Translations under genes and position numbers: made by a program
Source of the DNA: Alistipes timonensis JC136
GTDB taxonomy: Bacteria; Bacteroidota; Bacteroidia; Bacteroidales; Rikenellaceae
Assembly: GCF_900107675.1 (NCBI RefSeq)
Contig: NZ_FNRI01000008.1
Span: 111,662 to 175,661, forward strand
DNA length: 64,000 nt
Direction: 5' to 3'
In this document: in pieces, positions 51,611 through 60,280 of the stretch
Layout: the number at the start of each line of letters is the position of its first letter
How positions within the stretch are numbered: the first letter of the stretch is position 1
The notes under the pieces: model-generated
What the model was told of the DNA's origin: nothing
What the model saw: the letters and a program-made list of their open reading frames with translations, nothing else
Database searches by the model: none

Positions 51611-53851
51611 TCAACCGACAATTTCGATCTTCACTTCACGGCGGATGTCAGTCGCAGGAACCTCCACCACACTGCATTTCAGCGTTTCATCGAACACGGG
51701 CTTCACCGTGCGGCCGCCGACCCTCACTTTTTCGATCTTCCCGGCGGCGGGAAGCTGAAGCCGGTAGGCGCGTTTGACCACCTGCCCCTCGTAGACGCCT
51801 TCGGCGGGTCGGACCGTCACGGTCGTCACCCTGCCCGCCCGGCGGTAATTGAGCTGCGTGGTCGCATACGCACCCCGTTCATAATCCCGGGTCACACCGT
51901 CGTCCTCGTAGAGCGTATAGGTGTTGTCAGCGTCGCCGGCCGAGGGGTAGACGCGCATGACAAGCGTCGTGAGCGGCGTCGAGGCGGGACGCGGCGTATA
52001 GGGCTGCATGGGCAGCACCCAGCCTCCCCGGACGTAGAGCGGAAACTCCTCGAGCGGCTTGGATATTTCGCACTCCCGACCGCCGTCGAAGCGTTCGTGG
52101 GTGAAGAAGTCGTACCAGACATCCTCTCCGGGGAACCACACCCGCTGCGAAGCGACCTTGTCGGGCCCCGTGCCGGGCGAGGAAACGGGTGCGGCGAGCA
52201 GCAGGTCTCCGAAAAGGAACTCCTGCTCGTTGCAGTACGCGCGTTCGTCACCGCCGTATTCGATATACATCGGGCGGTTCAGCGGCACCATCGTCGAATG
52301 GGTCTGCCAAACGCTGCTGTAAATGTAGGGCATCAGCTCCGAACGCATGTGGTACATGCGGCGCATGGCGGCGGTTTCGCGGTCGCCGCTGAGCCACGGA
52401 CGGCGGTCGAGGCGTGCATCCTTGGTCGAGTGGACGCGCAGGGCGGCCGACAAGGCTCCGAACTGCGTCCAACGCACGGTAAGTTCGGGATTGGGGTCGC
52501 CGCGGAATCCGCCGATGTCGTGCGCCCAGTAGTAGCAGCCCGCATTGCCGCTGGCGGCCGTGAGTTTGACCTCGAAAGCCAGCATCTCCCAGTTGGCCTG
52601 CGCGTCGCCCGAGAACTGGATGGGATGGCGGTGGTCGCCCCATCCGGCCCAACGGCTGTAACCCGCGCCGCGCAGCCCTTTCCGCTCCGTCTCCCGGTAG
52701 TAAAGCTCGTTGATCCACTGCAACGAGGTGGAACGGTATCCCCGCACCTCGGGATAGAGGTAGTTCTGCTGCCAGTCGAGCCACCAGAAATCGACGCCCA
52801 TATCCTCGGTGGTATGATGGGCGTGTTTGAAGAACGTCTCCATATATCTGCGGTCGCCCAGGTCGAAAAGAAGCGGTTTGGCCGGATCGGCCCCCATATC
52901 CTTCATAAAGGCGCCGTACATCTCCTCGTGGGGACGGATGCCGTCGTGCGGATGGTCGTTGAGCGACACGGTCACGCCGCGGCGGTGCACCTCGGCGATC
53001 AGCGCTTCGGGATCGGGAATCCGTTTGCGCTCCCAGGTATACCCCGTCCAGCTGCGGCTGCCGGCATGGCCGGTTCCGATCTCTGCCGTATAGGTATGCC
53101 AACCCATGTCGAAGACGAGATTGTCGAGCGGAAAGTCGTTCTGCTCATAGCCGTCGATGATCGAGAGGAACTCCTCGGAGGTGTAGTCCCAGTAGCGGCA
53201 GTACCAGACGCCGTGGATGTATTTGCGGGTCATCGGAACCCGCCCGCTGATGGCTCCCAGATCGGCCAGCGCGGCCTTGTAGTCGTTGCCGTAGACAAAG
53301 CAGTACTGGTCCTGCACATGGCTGCGGGTGTCGCGCGGGCAGAGCCATCCGTCGACCAGGAGATCGGACCGCTCGTCGTCGATCACATACCAGCCGTCAC
53401 GGCTCAGCAGACCGTCCTGCATGGGTATCTCCCCGGTAACGCGGTCGAGGGTTTCGACCGGACCGCCGAGGTTGTTGCGGAAGATGCAGCGGTTGGTGAA
53501 CTTCTTCTCCTTGCCGTTGAGCTTATAGTAGGCCGCAAAGTTATGCAGTCCGAACGGGAACCCGTCATGCTCGTAGACGATACGCAGGGCCTCGGTCGTG
53601 ATCTCGTAACGGTCGCCGCCCAGCGCCCGCACCTCGAACCGGTCCGCAGGAAGCAGGTTCGAACGGTCGTAGGCGAAGATCGTGGGATCGTCGATGAACT
53701 TGCCGTCACGGGCGAATTCCAGACGGAAGAGCGTCGGCGTGATGAGCGTCAGGCGATTTTCGCCGAAAACGAGGGGATTGCCCGCAGGCTGCGCCGAAGC
53801 GGCGATCCCGCCGCAAAGAAACAGCAGCAGCAGTAAAATGCGATTTTTCAT
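51611..53851 (-). CDS. Glycoside hydrolase family 31 protein
   Basis: This 746-residue exported enzyme has a signal peptide ending ASAQ (residue 21), an N-terminal beta-sandwich, a GH31 barrel and C-terminal beta domains. The catalytic nucleophile is Asp359 in GVDFWWLDWQQ, and the acid/base is Asp416 in FSGDAQANWE; HDIGGF and a downstream arginine also fit the family. GH31 members cleave alpha-glucosides, alpha-xylosides or alpha-galactosides; the exact specificity cannot be read here. It follows the phosphoesterase gene after an intervening terminator-like hairpin, and belongs to the second SusC/SusD locus. Confidence 0.93.
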   Translation of the reverse strand: MKNRILLLLLFLCGGIAASAQPAGNPLVFGENRLTLITPTLFRLEFARDGKFIDDPTIFAYDRSNLLPADRFEVRALGGDRYEITTEALRIVYEHDGFPFGLHNFAAYYKLNGKEKKFTNRCIFRNNLGGPVETLDRVTGEIPMQDGLLSRDGWYVIDDERSDLLVDGWLCPRDTRSHVQDQYCFVYGNDYKAALADLGAISGRVPMTRKYIHGVWYCRYWDYTSEEFLSIIDGYEQNDFPLDNLVFDMGWHTYTAEIGTGHAGSRSWTGYTWERKRIPDPEALIAEVHRRGVTVSLNDHPHDGIRPHEEMYGAFMKDMGADPAKPLLFDLGDRRYMETFFKHAHHTTEDMGVDFWWLDWQQNYLYPEVRGYRSTSLQWINELYYRETERKGLRGAGYSRWAGWGDHRHPIQFSGDAQANWEMLAFEVKLTAASGNAGCYYWAHDIGGFRGDPNPELTVRWTQFGALSAALRVHSTKDARLDRRPWLSGDRETAAMRRMYHMRSELMPYIYSSVWQTHSTMVPLNRPMYIEYGGDERAYCNEQEFLFGDLLLAAPVSSPGTGPDKVASQRVWFPGEDVWYDFFTHERFDGGRECEISKPLEEFPLYVRGGWVLPMQPYTPRPASTPLTTLVMRVYPSAGDADNTYTLYEDDGVTRDYERGAYATTQLNYRRAGRVTTVTVRPAEGVYEGQVVKRAYRLQLPAAGKIEKVRVGGRTVKPVFDETLKCSVVEVPATDIRREVKIEIVG

Positions 53852-53876
53852 GAATCGTTAAAAATGAGTTGGGTAT

Positions 53877-53915
53877 TAAAATTCTCCGCACCGCCGTAAC
53901 AGTCGGTGCGGAGAA
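53877..53915 (-). terminator. Intra-operon terminator between phosphoesterase and GH31 genes
   Basis: TTCTCCGCACCG (minus-strand read of 53915-53904) pairs with CGGTGCGGAGAA (53893-53882) around a 10-base loop and is followed by TTTTAAT. It sits in the 82-bp gap and probably lowers expression of GH31 relative to susCD. Confidence 0.75.
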
Positions 53916-53933
53916 AAAGCTGTCGTGCGCGGA

Positions 53934-55451
53934 CTATTGACCGGCCGTATTGCGGATACGCTCGGTATAGACATTGCCGTAGGGATCGGAAGCCTTTACC
54001 GTGACTTCGTTCCAGGCCGCGGACGACGGTTTGTAATAAAACATATGGTCGCAGTTCGACTCCGGTTCTGCCGTCGGACGGTGTTCGGGCACGGTTTCGC
54101 CGAACATGAAGTCATAGGCACGGCGGTCCATCTCGTATTTCAGGTTCGATCCGGAGGGCAGGGTCGTCCAGGCCGCATCGTCCTCTTTCACCTCGACCGT
54201 CCAGGTGGAATGCCAGTTGAAGATATTGAAAATCAACCCGTCGCGGTATTTCTCAGACACCGCCTGTCCGGGACCGTAGAGGTACATCTGGTACTCTTCG
54301 GGATAGGCCGTGCCTTTGTAGTACCAGTTTTTGATCCGGTTGCCCTCGATCTCGTAGACCGCATAGCCGCGGGGACTGCCGTCGTTGCACAGCTCCTCGC
54401 CGTTCCAGTAGGCGCCCATCACGGCGCCGAGCGTATTCTCCTCGATGGTTTCGGAGATCGTCGTCGTGTAGTTGTTGTGCGAATGTCCCGAAAGAATGCG
54501 GACATTGTACCCGTCGAGCAGTTCGTAGAGCTCCCGGTAGTTGGCGACGTGGCTCGTGGGACGGTTGCGGCGCGAGGTGGCGATATGCACGCCGAGGATA
54601 ATCAGCTTGTCCTTGGGGACATATTTCAGGTCTTGTTCCAGCCACGCCATCTGCGCCTCGGTAATTTCGGCGGTATAGTTGGAAGAACCGGTGTAGAGCA
54701 CGTCGTCGAGCACGACGAAATGGCAGTCGCCGATATTGTACGAATAATAGGTGGGGCCGAACGCCGAACGGAAACTATGGTCGGCCTCCGTGTCCACGCC
54801 GATGGCCTTGTCGTGGTCGTGGTTGCCGATCACCTGGAAGACAGGTACGCCGATCTTCCGGATCTGCTCCTTGTAAACGCTGTGGAAAGGCATGTTGTCC
54901 CACACCAGGTCGCCCAGCGAAATGCCGTAGACCGGCTTGTCCAACTCCTGCTGTACGTAGGGCACCAGCAAAGGCAGCACCTCCTTTTCGAGCATGACGA
55001 CCTCGTCGTCGCGGCCGATCTGCACGTCGGCCAACGCCAACAGGGTGAACCGCTCCTTCTTGCCGGTGCGCTCGAGCGTAAAACTGCGCTGCACGACATC
55101 CCGGTCGCCGAGACTGATCTTTTTGTAGATGGCCGGAAAACCGTCTTTAAGGGGGATTTCGCAGTCGGCAGGCACCGATACGAACACGAACGGAGTGCTT
55201 TTCTTCACACGCATCTGGTAGACCCCCTGCGCATCGGTGGCCGTTACGGTGAACCCGTCGCTCACGACCACGCCTTCGATCGGATTCTTGCCGTCGGTAA
55301 CGCGGCCCACGAGGTTCATGCCGGGTTCGGGGGTGATGTCTACCTTTTCGTAAAGGCCGCCGAGTATTTGGGCGCCTTCGTCCTCGGAACAGGCCGTGAA
55401 GCCTACGGCGAGCAGGACTATCAGCAGGTATTTAAACAGGTATTTGATCAT
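53934..55451 (-). CDS. Calcineurin-like phosphoesterase lipoprotein (MetallophosN-Metallophos-MetallophosC)
   Basis: This 505-residue lipoprotein (lipobox at FTAC, Cys21) has an N-terminal beta domain (about 45-125, with GVVVSDGFTVTATDAQGVY), a central calcineurin-like domain and a C-terminal beta domain. Metal-binding motifs are ALADVQIG, SLGDLVWDN, VIGNHDHDK, LGVHIATSRRN and LSGHSHNN. It could remove phosphate from a host or microbial phosphoglycan or another phosphomonoester at the cell surface; the substrate is not known. It is encoded directly after susD, separated by a hairpin. Confidence 0.9.
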   Translation of the reverse strand: MIKYLFKYLLIVLLAVGFTACSEDEGAQILGGLYEKVDITPEPGMNLVGRVTDGKNPIEGVVVSDGFTVTATDAQGVYQMRVKKSTPFVFVSVPADCEIPLKDGFPAIYKKISLGDRDVVQRSFTLERTGKKERFTLLALADVQIGRDDEVVMLEKEVLPLLVPYVQQELDKPVYGISLGDLVWDNMPFHSVYKEQIRKIGVPVFQVIGNHDHDKAIGVDTEADHSFRSAFGPTYYSYNIGDCHFVVLDDVLYTGSSNYTAEITEAQMAWLEQDLKYVPKDKLIILGVHIATSRRNRPTSHVANYRELYELLDGYNVRILSGHSHNNYTTTISETIEENTLGAVMGAYWNGEELCNDGSPRGYAVYEIEGNRIKNWYYKGTAYPEEYQMYLYGPGQAVSEKYRDGLIFNIFNWHSTWTVEVKEDDAAWTTLPSGSNLKYEMDRRAYDFMFGETVPEHRPTAEPESNCDHMFYYKPSSAAWNEVTVKASDPYGNVYTERIRNTAGQ

Positions 55452-55493
55452 TGTTCAGTTTTTTTGTTTGGTTTATGCAAAAGCCGGACTTCT

Positions 55494-55519
55494 CCCCGGA
55501 CGCCCTCGGGCATCCGGGG
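55494..55519 (-). terminator. Hairpin between susD and the phosphoesterase gene
   Basis: A 12-bp stem (55494-55505 with 55508-55519, one mismatch or wobble) with a two-base loop lies in the 80-bp gap. It lacks a direct T tract, so it may be a pause or RNA-stability element rather than a full stop. Confidence 0.5.
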
Positions 55520-55531
55520 AAAAGCGGCATT

Positions 55532-57241
55532 CTACTCCTCGGCTGCACCTCCGTACCCCGGATTCTGCTTGATCAGGTTGTTGGCCGATATGGCCGAGTT
55601 GGGAATCGGGAAGCGGTTCATGTTCCGGTCGTTCGAGGGGGTGTGATCCCACCACGATTCGGAGGTGAATGCACCCCAGCGGATCAGATCGGTACGGCGG
55701 CGGCCCTCTCCGAGGAACTCGATCATCCACTCGTCGAGCATGCGGTACTCGTCGAGGTTGTCCACGGTCACGGGATCGGGATCGTTGCGGTTCTCGAAGT
55801 TACGCGCACGCACCTGATTGATCAGTTCGGCGGCCTCCTTCTTGTGTCCGGCGCGCAATTCGCATTCGGCCAGCATGTAATAAATCTCCGAAAGGCGGAT
55901 GACCGGGCAGTCGGGATTCCAGCGCAGCTGCTTGTCCGCAAGGTTGGGCTGCGGGGATTTCACCAGACGGATGCCCGAGTTCTCCTCGCCGTCGGCCATC
56001 GTCGAAGGCAATTCGGCCACCGAGCCGTATTTGCTGCCCACCTCCGAGAAGCGGGCTACCTGATCCACCATATTGATAACTTTGCCGCTGTACTCTTTCT
56101 GCCCCAGGCACTCCTTGGTCGGATCGTCGAAATTGACCTGCTTGCCGACGAGAAACATACCCTCGTATTGCTTGTTGCCGAGATAGCGGTAAGGCTTCTT
56201 GCGCAGGTCCTTGTCGTTGAACTTGCGGTAGGGACTGCCCAGTTTCCACTGGGTATAGTAGCTCCCCTGCGGATTGAGCGAAGGCGCCAGGATGAATCCG
56301 TTGTAACCGGCGGTTTCGATGTCGAAATAGACATAGGACGAATAGTGGTAGAAATACTTGAAATACCAGTTCCACTCGACCTTCGAGTTCTCCGACGGAA
56401 CGTTCCAGATCGCCTCGCGCGAAGAGTCGTTGTCGAAGGTGTGGGGACCGTACCACGTATCGTCCAGTTCGTAAACGCCGTAAAGACCGCCGATGATGTC
56501 GCGGCAGATCTGCGCGCATTCGTCGAAATGCTTTTCTCCGATGTACGCTTCGGCGTTAAAATAGAGCTGGGCCAGCATCGCCGCAGCGGCAGCCTGCTTG
56601 ATGTAACCGTCCTCCGAGGCTCCGAGCGAAGATTTCTTCGCCAGGGAGGGAATGGCGTTTTTGAGCAGCGTTTCGACGTGCCGGAAGGTTTCGAGCGCCG
56701 TATTGCGGGGACGCAGGCCGTCGTTCACCGAATGGTAAATCGGCATTCCTCCGAAATAGTCGAGCCCTTTCATGTAAAAATAGGCCGTGATGGCGTTCAG
56801 CTGGTTGATATGGTCGGCCTTGACGGCGTCGCTGAGCCCGATGGCGTTGTAGTCGACGCCCTCCAGGTCGGCCTTGGCCTCCAAAGCACGCGAAATACCG
56901 CCCGTCGTGCCGTCGTAGGTGTTCACGACGAAACGGTCGTCGGGCGACCAGGTGTGATAGTGCAGGCGATAGTACTCTCCGCCGTTGTACCAGTCCGCGC
57001 CGCGTTTGGGACAGACCATCTCGTCGGTCGTCAACTCCTGGAGATACCAACGGTCGGCGCCGATATACCACTTCCAATGGGTAAAGGGACGGCACAGCAC
57101 GGCATAGGTACTCTCGGGCGAGGTGAAGAACGTGTCGGGAGTCACCTCCGAATAGAACTTCTCATCGAGACTGCACGAGGGAGCGACAAGAGCGGCCGCC
57201 CCGGCCAATACGGCTGCTATATGTTTGAATTTCATATTCAT
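55532..57241 (-). CDS. RagB/SusD-family nutrient-binding outer-membrane lipoprotein
   Basis: This 569-residue lipoprotein has its lipobox at APSC (Cys23) followed by SLDEKFYSEVTPDTFF, a standard SusD opening. Internal SusD features are HINQLNAITAYFYMKGLDYFGGMPIY, IKQAAAAAMLAQLYFNAEAYIG and the C-terminal VIRLSEIYYMLAECELRAG, INQVRARNF and WMIEFLGEGRRRTDLIRWGAF. The end ANNLIKQNPGYG is typical. It works with the SusC encoded 12 bases upstream. Abundant Trp and Tyr suggest carbohydrate stacking. Confidence 0.95.
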   Translation of the reverse strand: MNMKFKHIAAVLAGAAALVAPSCSLDEKFYSEVTPDTFFTSPESTYAVLCRPFTHWKWYIGADRWYLQELTTDEMVCPKRGADWYNGGEYYRLHYHTWSPDDRFVVNTYDGTTGGISRALEAKADLEGVDYNAIGLSDAVKADHINQLNAITAYFYMKGLDYFGGMPIYHSVNDGLRPRNTALETFRHVETLLKNAIPSLAKKSSLGASEDGYIKQAAAAAMLAQLYFNAEAYIGEKHFDECAQICRDIIGGLYGVYELDDTWYGPHTFDNDSSREAIWNVPSENSKVEWNWYFKYFYHYSSYVYFDIETAGYNGFILAPSLNPQGSYYTQWKLGSPYRKFNDKDLRKKPYRYLGNKQYEGMFLVGKQVNFDDPTKECLGQKEYSGKVINMVDQVARFSEVGSKYGSVAELPSTMADGEENSGIRLVKSPQPNLADKQLRWNPDCPVIRLSEIYYMLAECELRAGHKKEAAELINQVRARNFENRNDPDPVTVDNLDEYRMLDEWMIEFLGEGRRRTDLIRWGAFTSESWWDHTPSNDRNMNRFPIPNSAISANNLIKQNPGYGGAAEE

Positions 57242-57253
57242 CTCTGATTTTAT

Positions 57254-60200
57254 TTAGAACGTTAATTGCACGCCGAGCGTAAAACGGGTCGTCTGCGGAT
57301 ACATCGACGCCGTATTGTTCACATACTCGAAACCGGGATTCAGACCGTTGATGTCGACCTCGGGATTGATGCCGTTGTAATTGGTGAATACGGCCACGTC
57401 GCGGATCGTCAGGTAGATCTTGGCCGACTGGATGTAGCGCGTCCACCTCTTCAGGTCGAGCGTATAGCCGAGGTTGACGGCGTCGATTTTGAGGAAGGAG
57501 GCGTCGTCGATCCAGTAGTCGCAGAGAATCTTCTCGTCCTTGATGTTGCGGTTGCGCGTATAGGCCGACTTGAGGACATTGAGCTGCGAATCGTTGGCCA
57601 GCCCGTAGTACATGTTGACCTGGCTGAACACGTCGTAGTCGAGCCAGCTGCGCAGGAAAACCGACAGGTCCCAGTTCTTGTAGCGGAACGTATGGTCCCA
57701 CGAAAGGATCACTTTCGGAATGGCATTGCCCACGAAGTGCTTGTTCTCGGCGACGAGATTCGACTTGGTGCCGTCCACGGCGGGCACGATCTCGTTATTC
57801 TTGTCGTAGATCATCCACTTGCCGTCCTCGTCGAGCCCGGCATACTTGTAGACGAAGAACTGGCCGATCTCGACGCCGTTCTGCAGGCGCACGGCCGTAC
57901 CCGGGTTGCCCGGCGAGGGGAAAGTCACCTGGTCGAGGAAGAAACCGTCATCGCCCATATTATTGATCTTGCTCTTGTTATGCGACAGGCGCAGGCTCGA
58001 GGAATAGCGGAAATCCTTGCGGCGGACGATATCCCCGCCGAGTTCGAACTCCCAGCCCTTGTTCTCCAGGCTGCCGATGTTCTTCATGATCTTGTCGTGC
58101 ACCATCGGCGGCATCGGCGCATTGACCGAGTAGAGCATGTCGTCGACCTTGCGGTGGTAAACATCGAACTTACCCCACAGGCGATCGTCGAACAGCGAGA
58201 AATCCAGACCGAAGTTCAGCTCCGATTTCTCCTCCCATTTGAGGTCGGGATTGACGTTGCGGACCGAACCGTAACCGGGCTGCCAGATGCCGTTGGTCGG
58301 CCACATGTCGTTGGCCTTGTACATACGGGTAGTATAGCCGTTGCCGAAGCCGTTGTTGCCCGTGACGCCGTAGCCCAGGCGGACTTTGAGGTCGTTGACC
58401 CACTTCACGTCGCGCAGGAACGCTTCGTTCGAGATGCGCCAGCCTCCGGAGAGGGCCCAGAAGTTACCCCAGCGGTTGTTTGCGCCGAATTTCGAGGAGC
58501 CCTCGCGGCGGAAGCTCGCGCTCACCATGTAGCGGTCCTTGTAGGAATAGTTGACACGTCCGAACAACGAGAGCAGCCGTTCGCGCGGGTCCTTGCCCGA
58601 GTCCATCGTGGCACGCCCTTCCGAGAGGTACGAACCCACGCCCATATCCCACGGACCGACCCCATCGACCGGGAAGTCGTAGTTCGCCATGTTGAAATCT
58701 TCGCCGCCGGCCTGCCAGAAACTATAACCGGCAACCGCATCGAACGTATGATCCTCGCGGAAAACCTTGTGATAGTTGGCATAGGCCTCGATGGAGACAC
58801 GGTTGTCCTTGCTGAACTTGTGCGACGCTCCGCCGCGGCGGCTGTTGTCGATCGACTCCTTATGGTCGTGCGAAACGTAGGTGTACTGCTGGTACTGGCG
58901 CTTGTCGATGCCGACCGTACCCTGGATCGAAAGCTCTTTCATCAGGTTGATCTTCACGGTAGCATCCGCGAGCAACCACTGGTCCTTGCCGTTGTTGGTG
59001 CGGAGCATGATATCGGCCACGGGGTTGAAGCTCGTTCCCGAGATGCCGTTGCCGACGACGTTGTAGGCCGACGGATTGGCGGGGTCACGGAGCGGAATGG
59101 TCGGGTTGAGCCCGAAAGCCATCTTGAAGATGCCCGACGAGTTGCGGTCGTCGCGCTCGGCCTCGCGGAACTGGGCATTGGTGCGGATTTCGACCACCCC
59201 GTCGAAAAGGTTGAACTTGGCGTTGACACGCCCCGAATAGTCTTTGCGGTTGTCGCCGATGACGATGCCTTTCTGGTTCTGCGCCATGAAAGAGGTATAG
59301 ACCTGCGCCACGTTCGATCCGCCCGAAATGCTCACCGAATGGCGCTGCGAGAACGGAAGCTCATTGGTAAGCTCCTTGTACCAGTCGGTATCGTAACCGT
59401 AATCCTCGCCGAGTCCGTACTCGACATACTCGCCCGATGAAAGCAGGTCGGGGGTCTTGCGGATGGCCTCTACCGAAAACTCGCCCGTATAACGGGCTGT
59501 TACGCGGCCCTGCCGGGCCTGTTTGGTCGTGACGAGGATCACACCGCCGGCGGCGCGCGTACCGTAGATCGCGCCAGCCGAGGCGTCTTTGAGCACATCG
59601 ACCGACTCGATATCCTCCTGGTTGAGCGCACGCATGTCGCCGCCGGGGATACCGTCGATAATCACGAGCGGACCTTTGCTGGCGTTGACCGAGGCCACGC
59701 CGCGCAGCTGAAAGTCATTGCTGCTGTTAGGGCTGGCGCTGCCCGAAATGGTCAGGCCGGGAATCTTGCCCTGAAGCGCCGTGGCGATGGTCGAGCCGCC
59801 CATACCGGCCACCAGGTCGTCGCCCTTGATCGAGGAGATGGACGAAGTCACCGATCTCTTCTCCATCGTACCGTAACCGATCACGACGACGTCTTTCAAC
59901 ATCTGGCTGTCGTCTTCCAGAACGACGTCGAGCACCGACTGCGCACCGACCTTGACGGTCTGTTCCACATAGCCGATATAGGAGAATTTCAGTTCGCCTC
60001 CGGCGGGAACCCCGATCGTAAAACGCCCGTCAGTGCCCGTCGTCGTGCCCGTCGTCGTGCCGACGACTACGACCGTAGCGCCGATGAGCGGTTCTCCGGC
60101 CTTATCGGTCACCTTGCCGCTCACCTGGTTGCGGTTCTGAGCCTGCGCCAGCGACGCGGCCGCCGTCAGCACCAGGCAGAACACGAAACGCAGAAAATAC

Positions 60201-60262
60201 CCTGCATAGGATTTTCCCGTATCTGCAAATCTGTTTTTCATATCTGTCTTCTTGTTTTTCAT
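57254..60262 (-). CDS. SusC/RagA-family TonB-dependent transporter (no STN domain)
   Basis: This 1002-residue outer-membrane transporter has a signal peptide ending near residue 42 (ASLAQAQ), a carboxypeptidase-regulatory-like domain (about 46-115, VSGKVTDKAGEPLIGATVVV), the TonB-box-like DVVVIGYGTMEKRS at 124-137, a plug with LQLRG-like FQLRGVASVN and LVIIDGIPGG, and a barrel ending TLGVQLTF. It lacks the STN domain of the other SusC, fitting control by a DUF6377-type regulator rather than by FecR. An in-frame ATG seven codons in (60241) is an alternative start. A 12-base direct repeat encodes GTTTGTTTG near residue 68. Confidence 0.95.
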   Translation of the reverse strand: MKNKKTDMKNRFADTGKSYAGYFLRFVFCLVLTAAASLAQAQNRNQVSGKVTDKAGEPLIGATVVVVGTTTGTTTGTDGRFTIGVPAGGELKFSYIGYVEQTVKVGAQSVLDVVLEDDSQMLKDVVVIGYGTMEKRSVTSSISSIKGDDLVAGMGGSTIATALQGKIPGLTISGSASPNSSNDFQLRGVASVNASKGPLVIIDGIPGGDMRALNQEDIESVDVLKDASAGAIYGTRAAGGVILVTTKQARQGRVTARYTGEFSVEAIRKTPDLLSSGEYVEYGLGEDYGYDTDWYKELTNELPFSQRHSVSISGGSNVAQVYTSFMAQNQKGIVIGDNRKDYSGRVNAKFNLFDGVVEIRTNAQFREAERDDRNSSGIFKMAFGLNPTIPLRDPANPSAYNVVGNGISGTSFNPVADIMLRTNNGKDQWLLADATVKINLMKELSIQGTVGIDKRQYQQYTYVSHDHKESIDNSRRGGASHKFSKDNRVSIEAYANYHKVFREDHTFDAVAGYSFWQAGGEDFNMANYDFPVDGVGPWDMGVGSYLSEGRATMDSGKDPRERLLSLFGRVNYSYKDRYMVSASFRREGSSKFGANNRWGNFWALSGGWRISNEAFLRDVKWVNDLKVRLGYGVTGNNGFGNGYTTRMYKANDMWPTNGIWQPGYGSVRNVNPDLKWEEKSELNFGLDFSLFDDRLWGKFDVYHRKVDDMLYSVNAPMPPMVHDKIMKNIGSLENKGWEFELGGDIVRRKDFRYSSSLRLSHNKSKINNMGDDGFFLDQVTFPSPGNPGTAVRLQNGVEIGQFFVYKYAGLDEDGKWMIYDKNNEIVPAVDGTKSNLVAENKHFVGNAIPKVILSWDHTFRYKNWDLSVFLRSWLDYDVFSQVNMYYGLANDSQLNVLKSAYTRNRNIKDEKILCDYWIDDASFLKIDAVNLGYTLDLKRWTRYIQSAKIYLTIRDVAVFTNYNGINPEVDINGLNPGFEYVNNTASMYPQTTRFTLGVQLTF

Positions 60263-60280
60263 TGATTTGACACCGCAGGA

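Noticed and set aside
60040..60063. Tandem 12-base repeat within susC (encoding GTTTGTTTG)
   Set aside because: Only two copies in a low-complexity loop before the plug. In-frame and common in CarboxypepD_reg domains; not evidence for a regulatory or mobile repeat.
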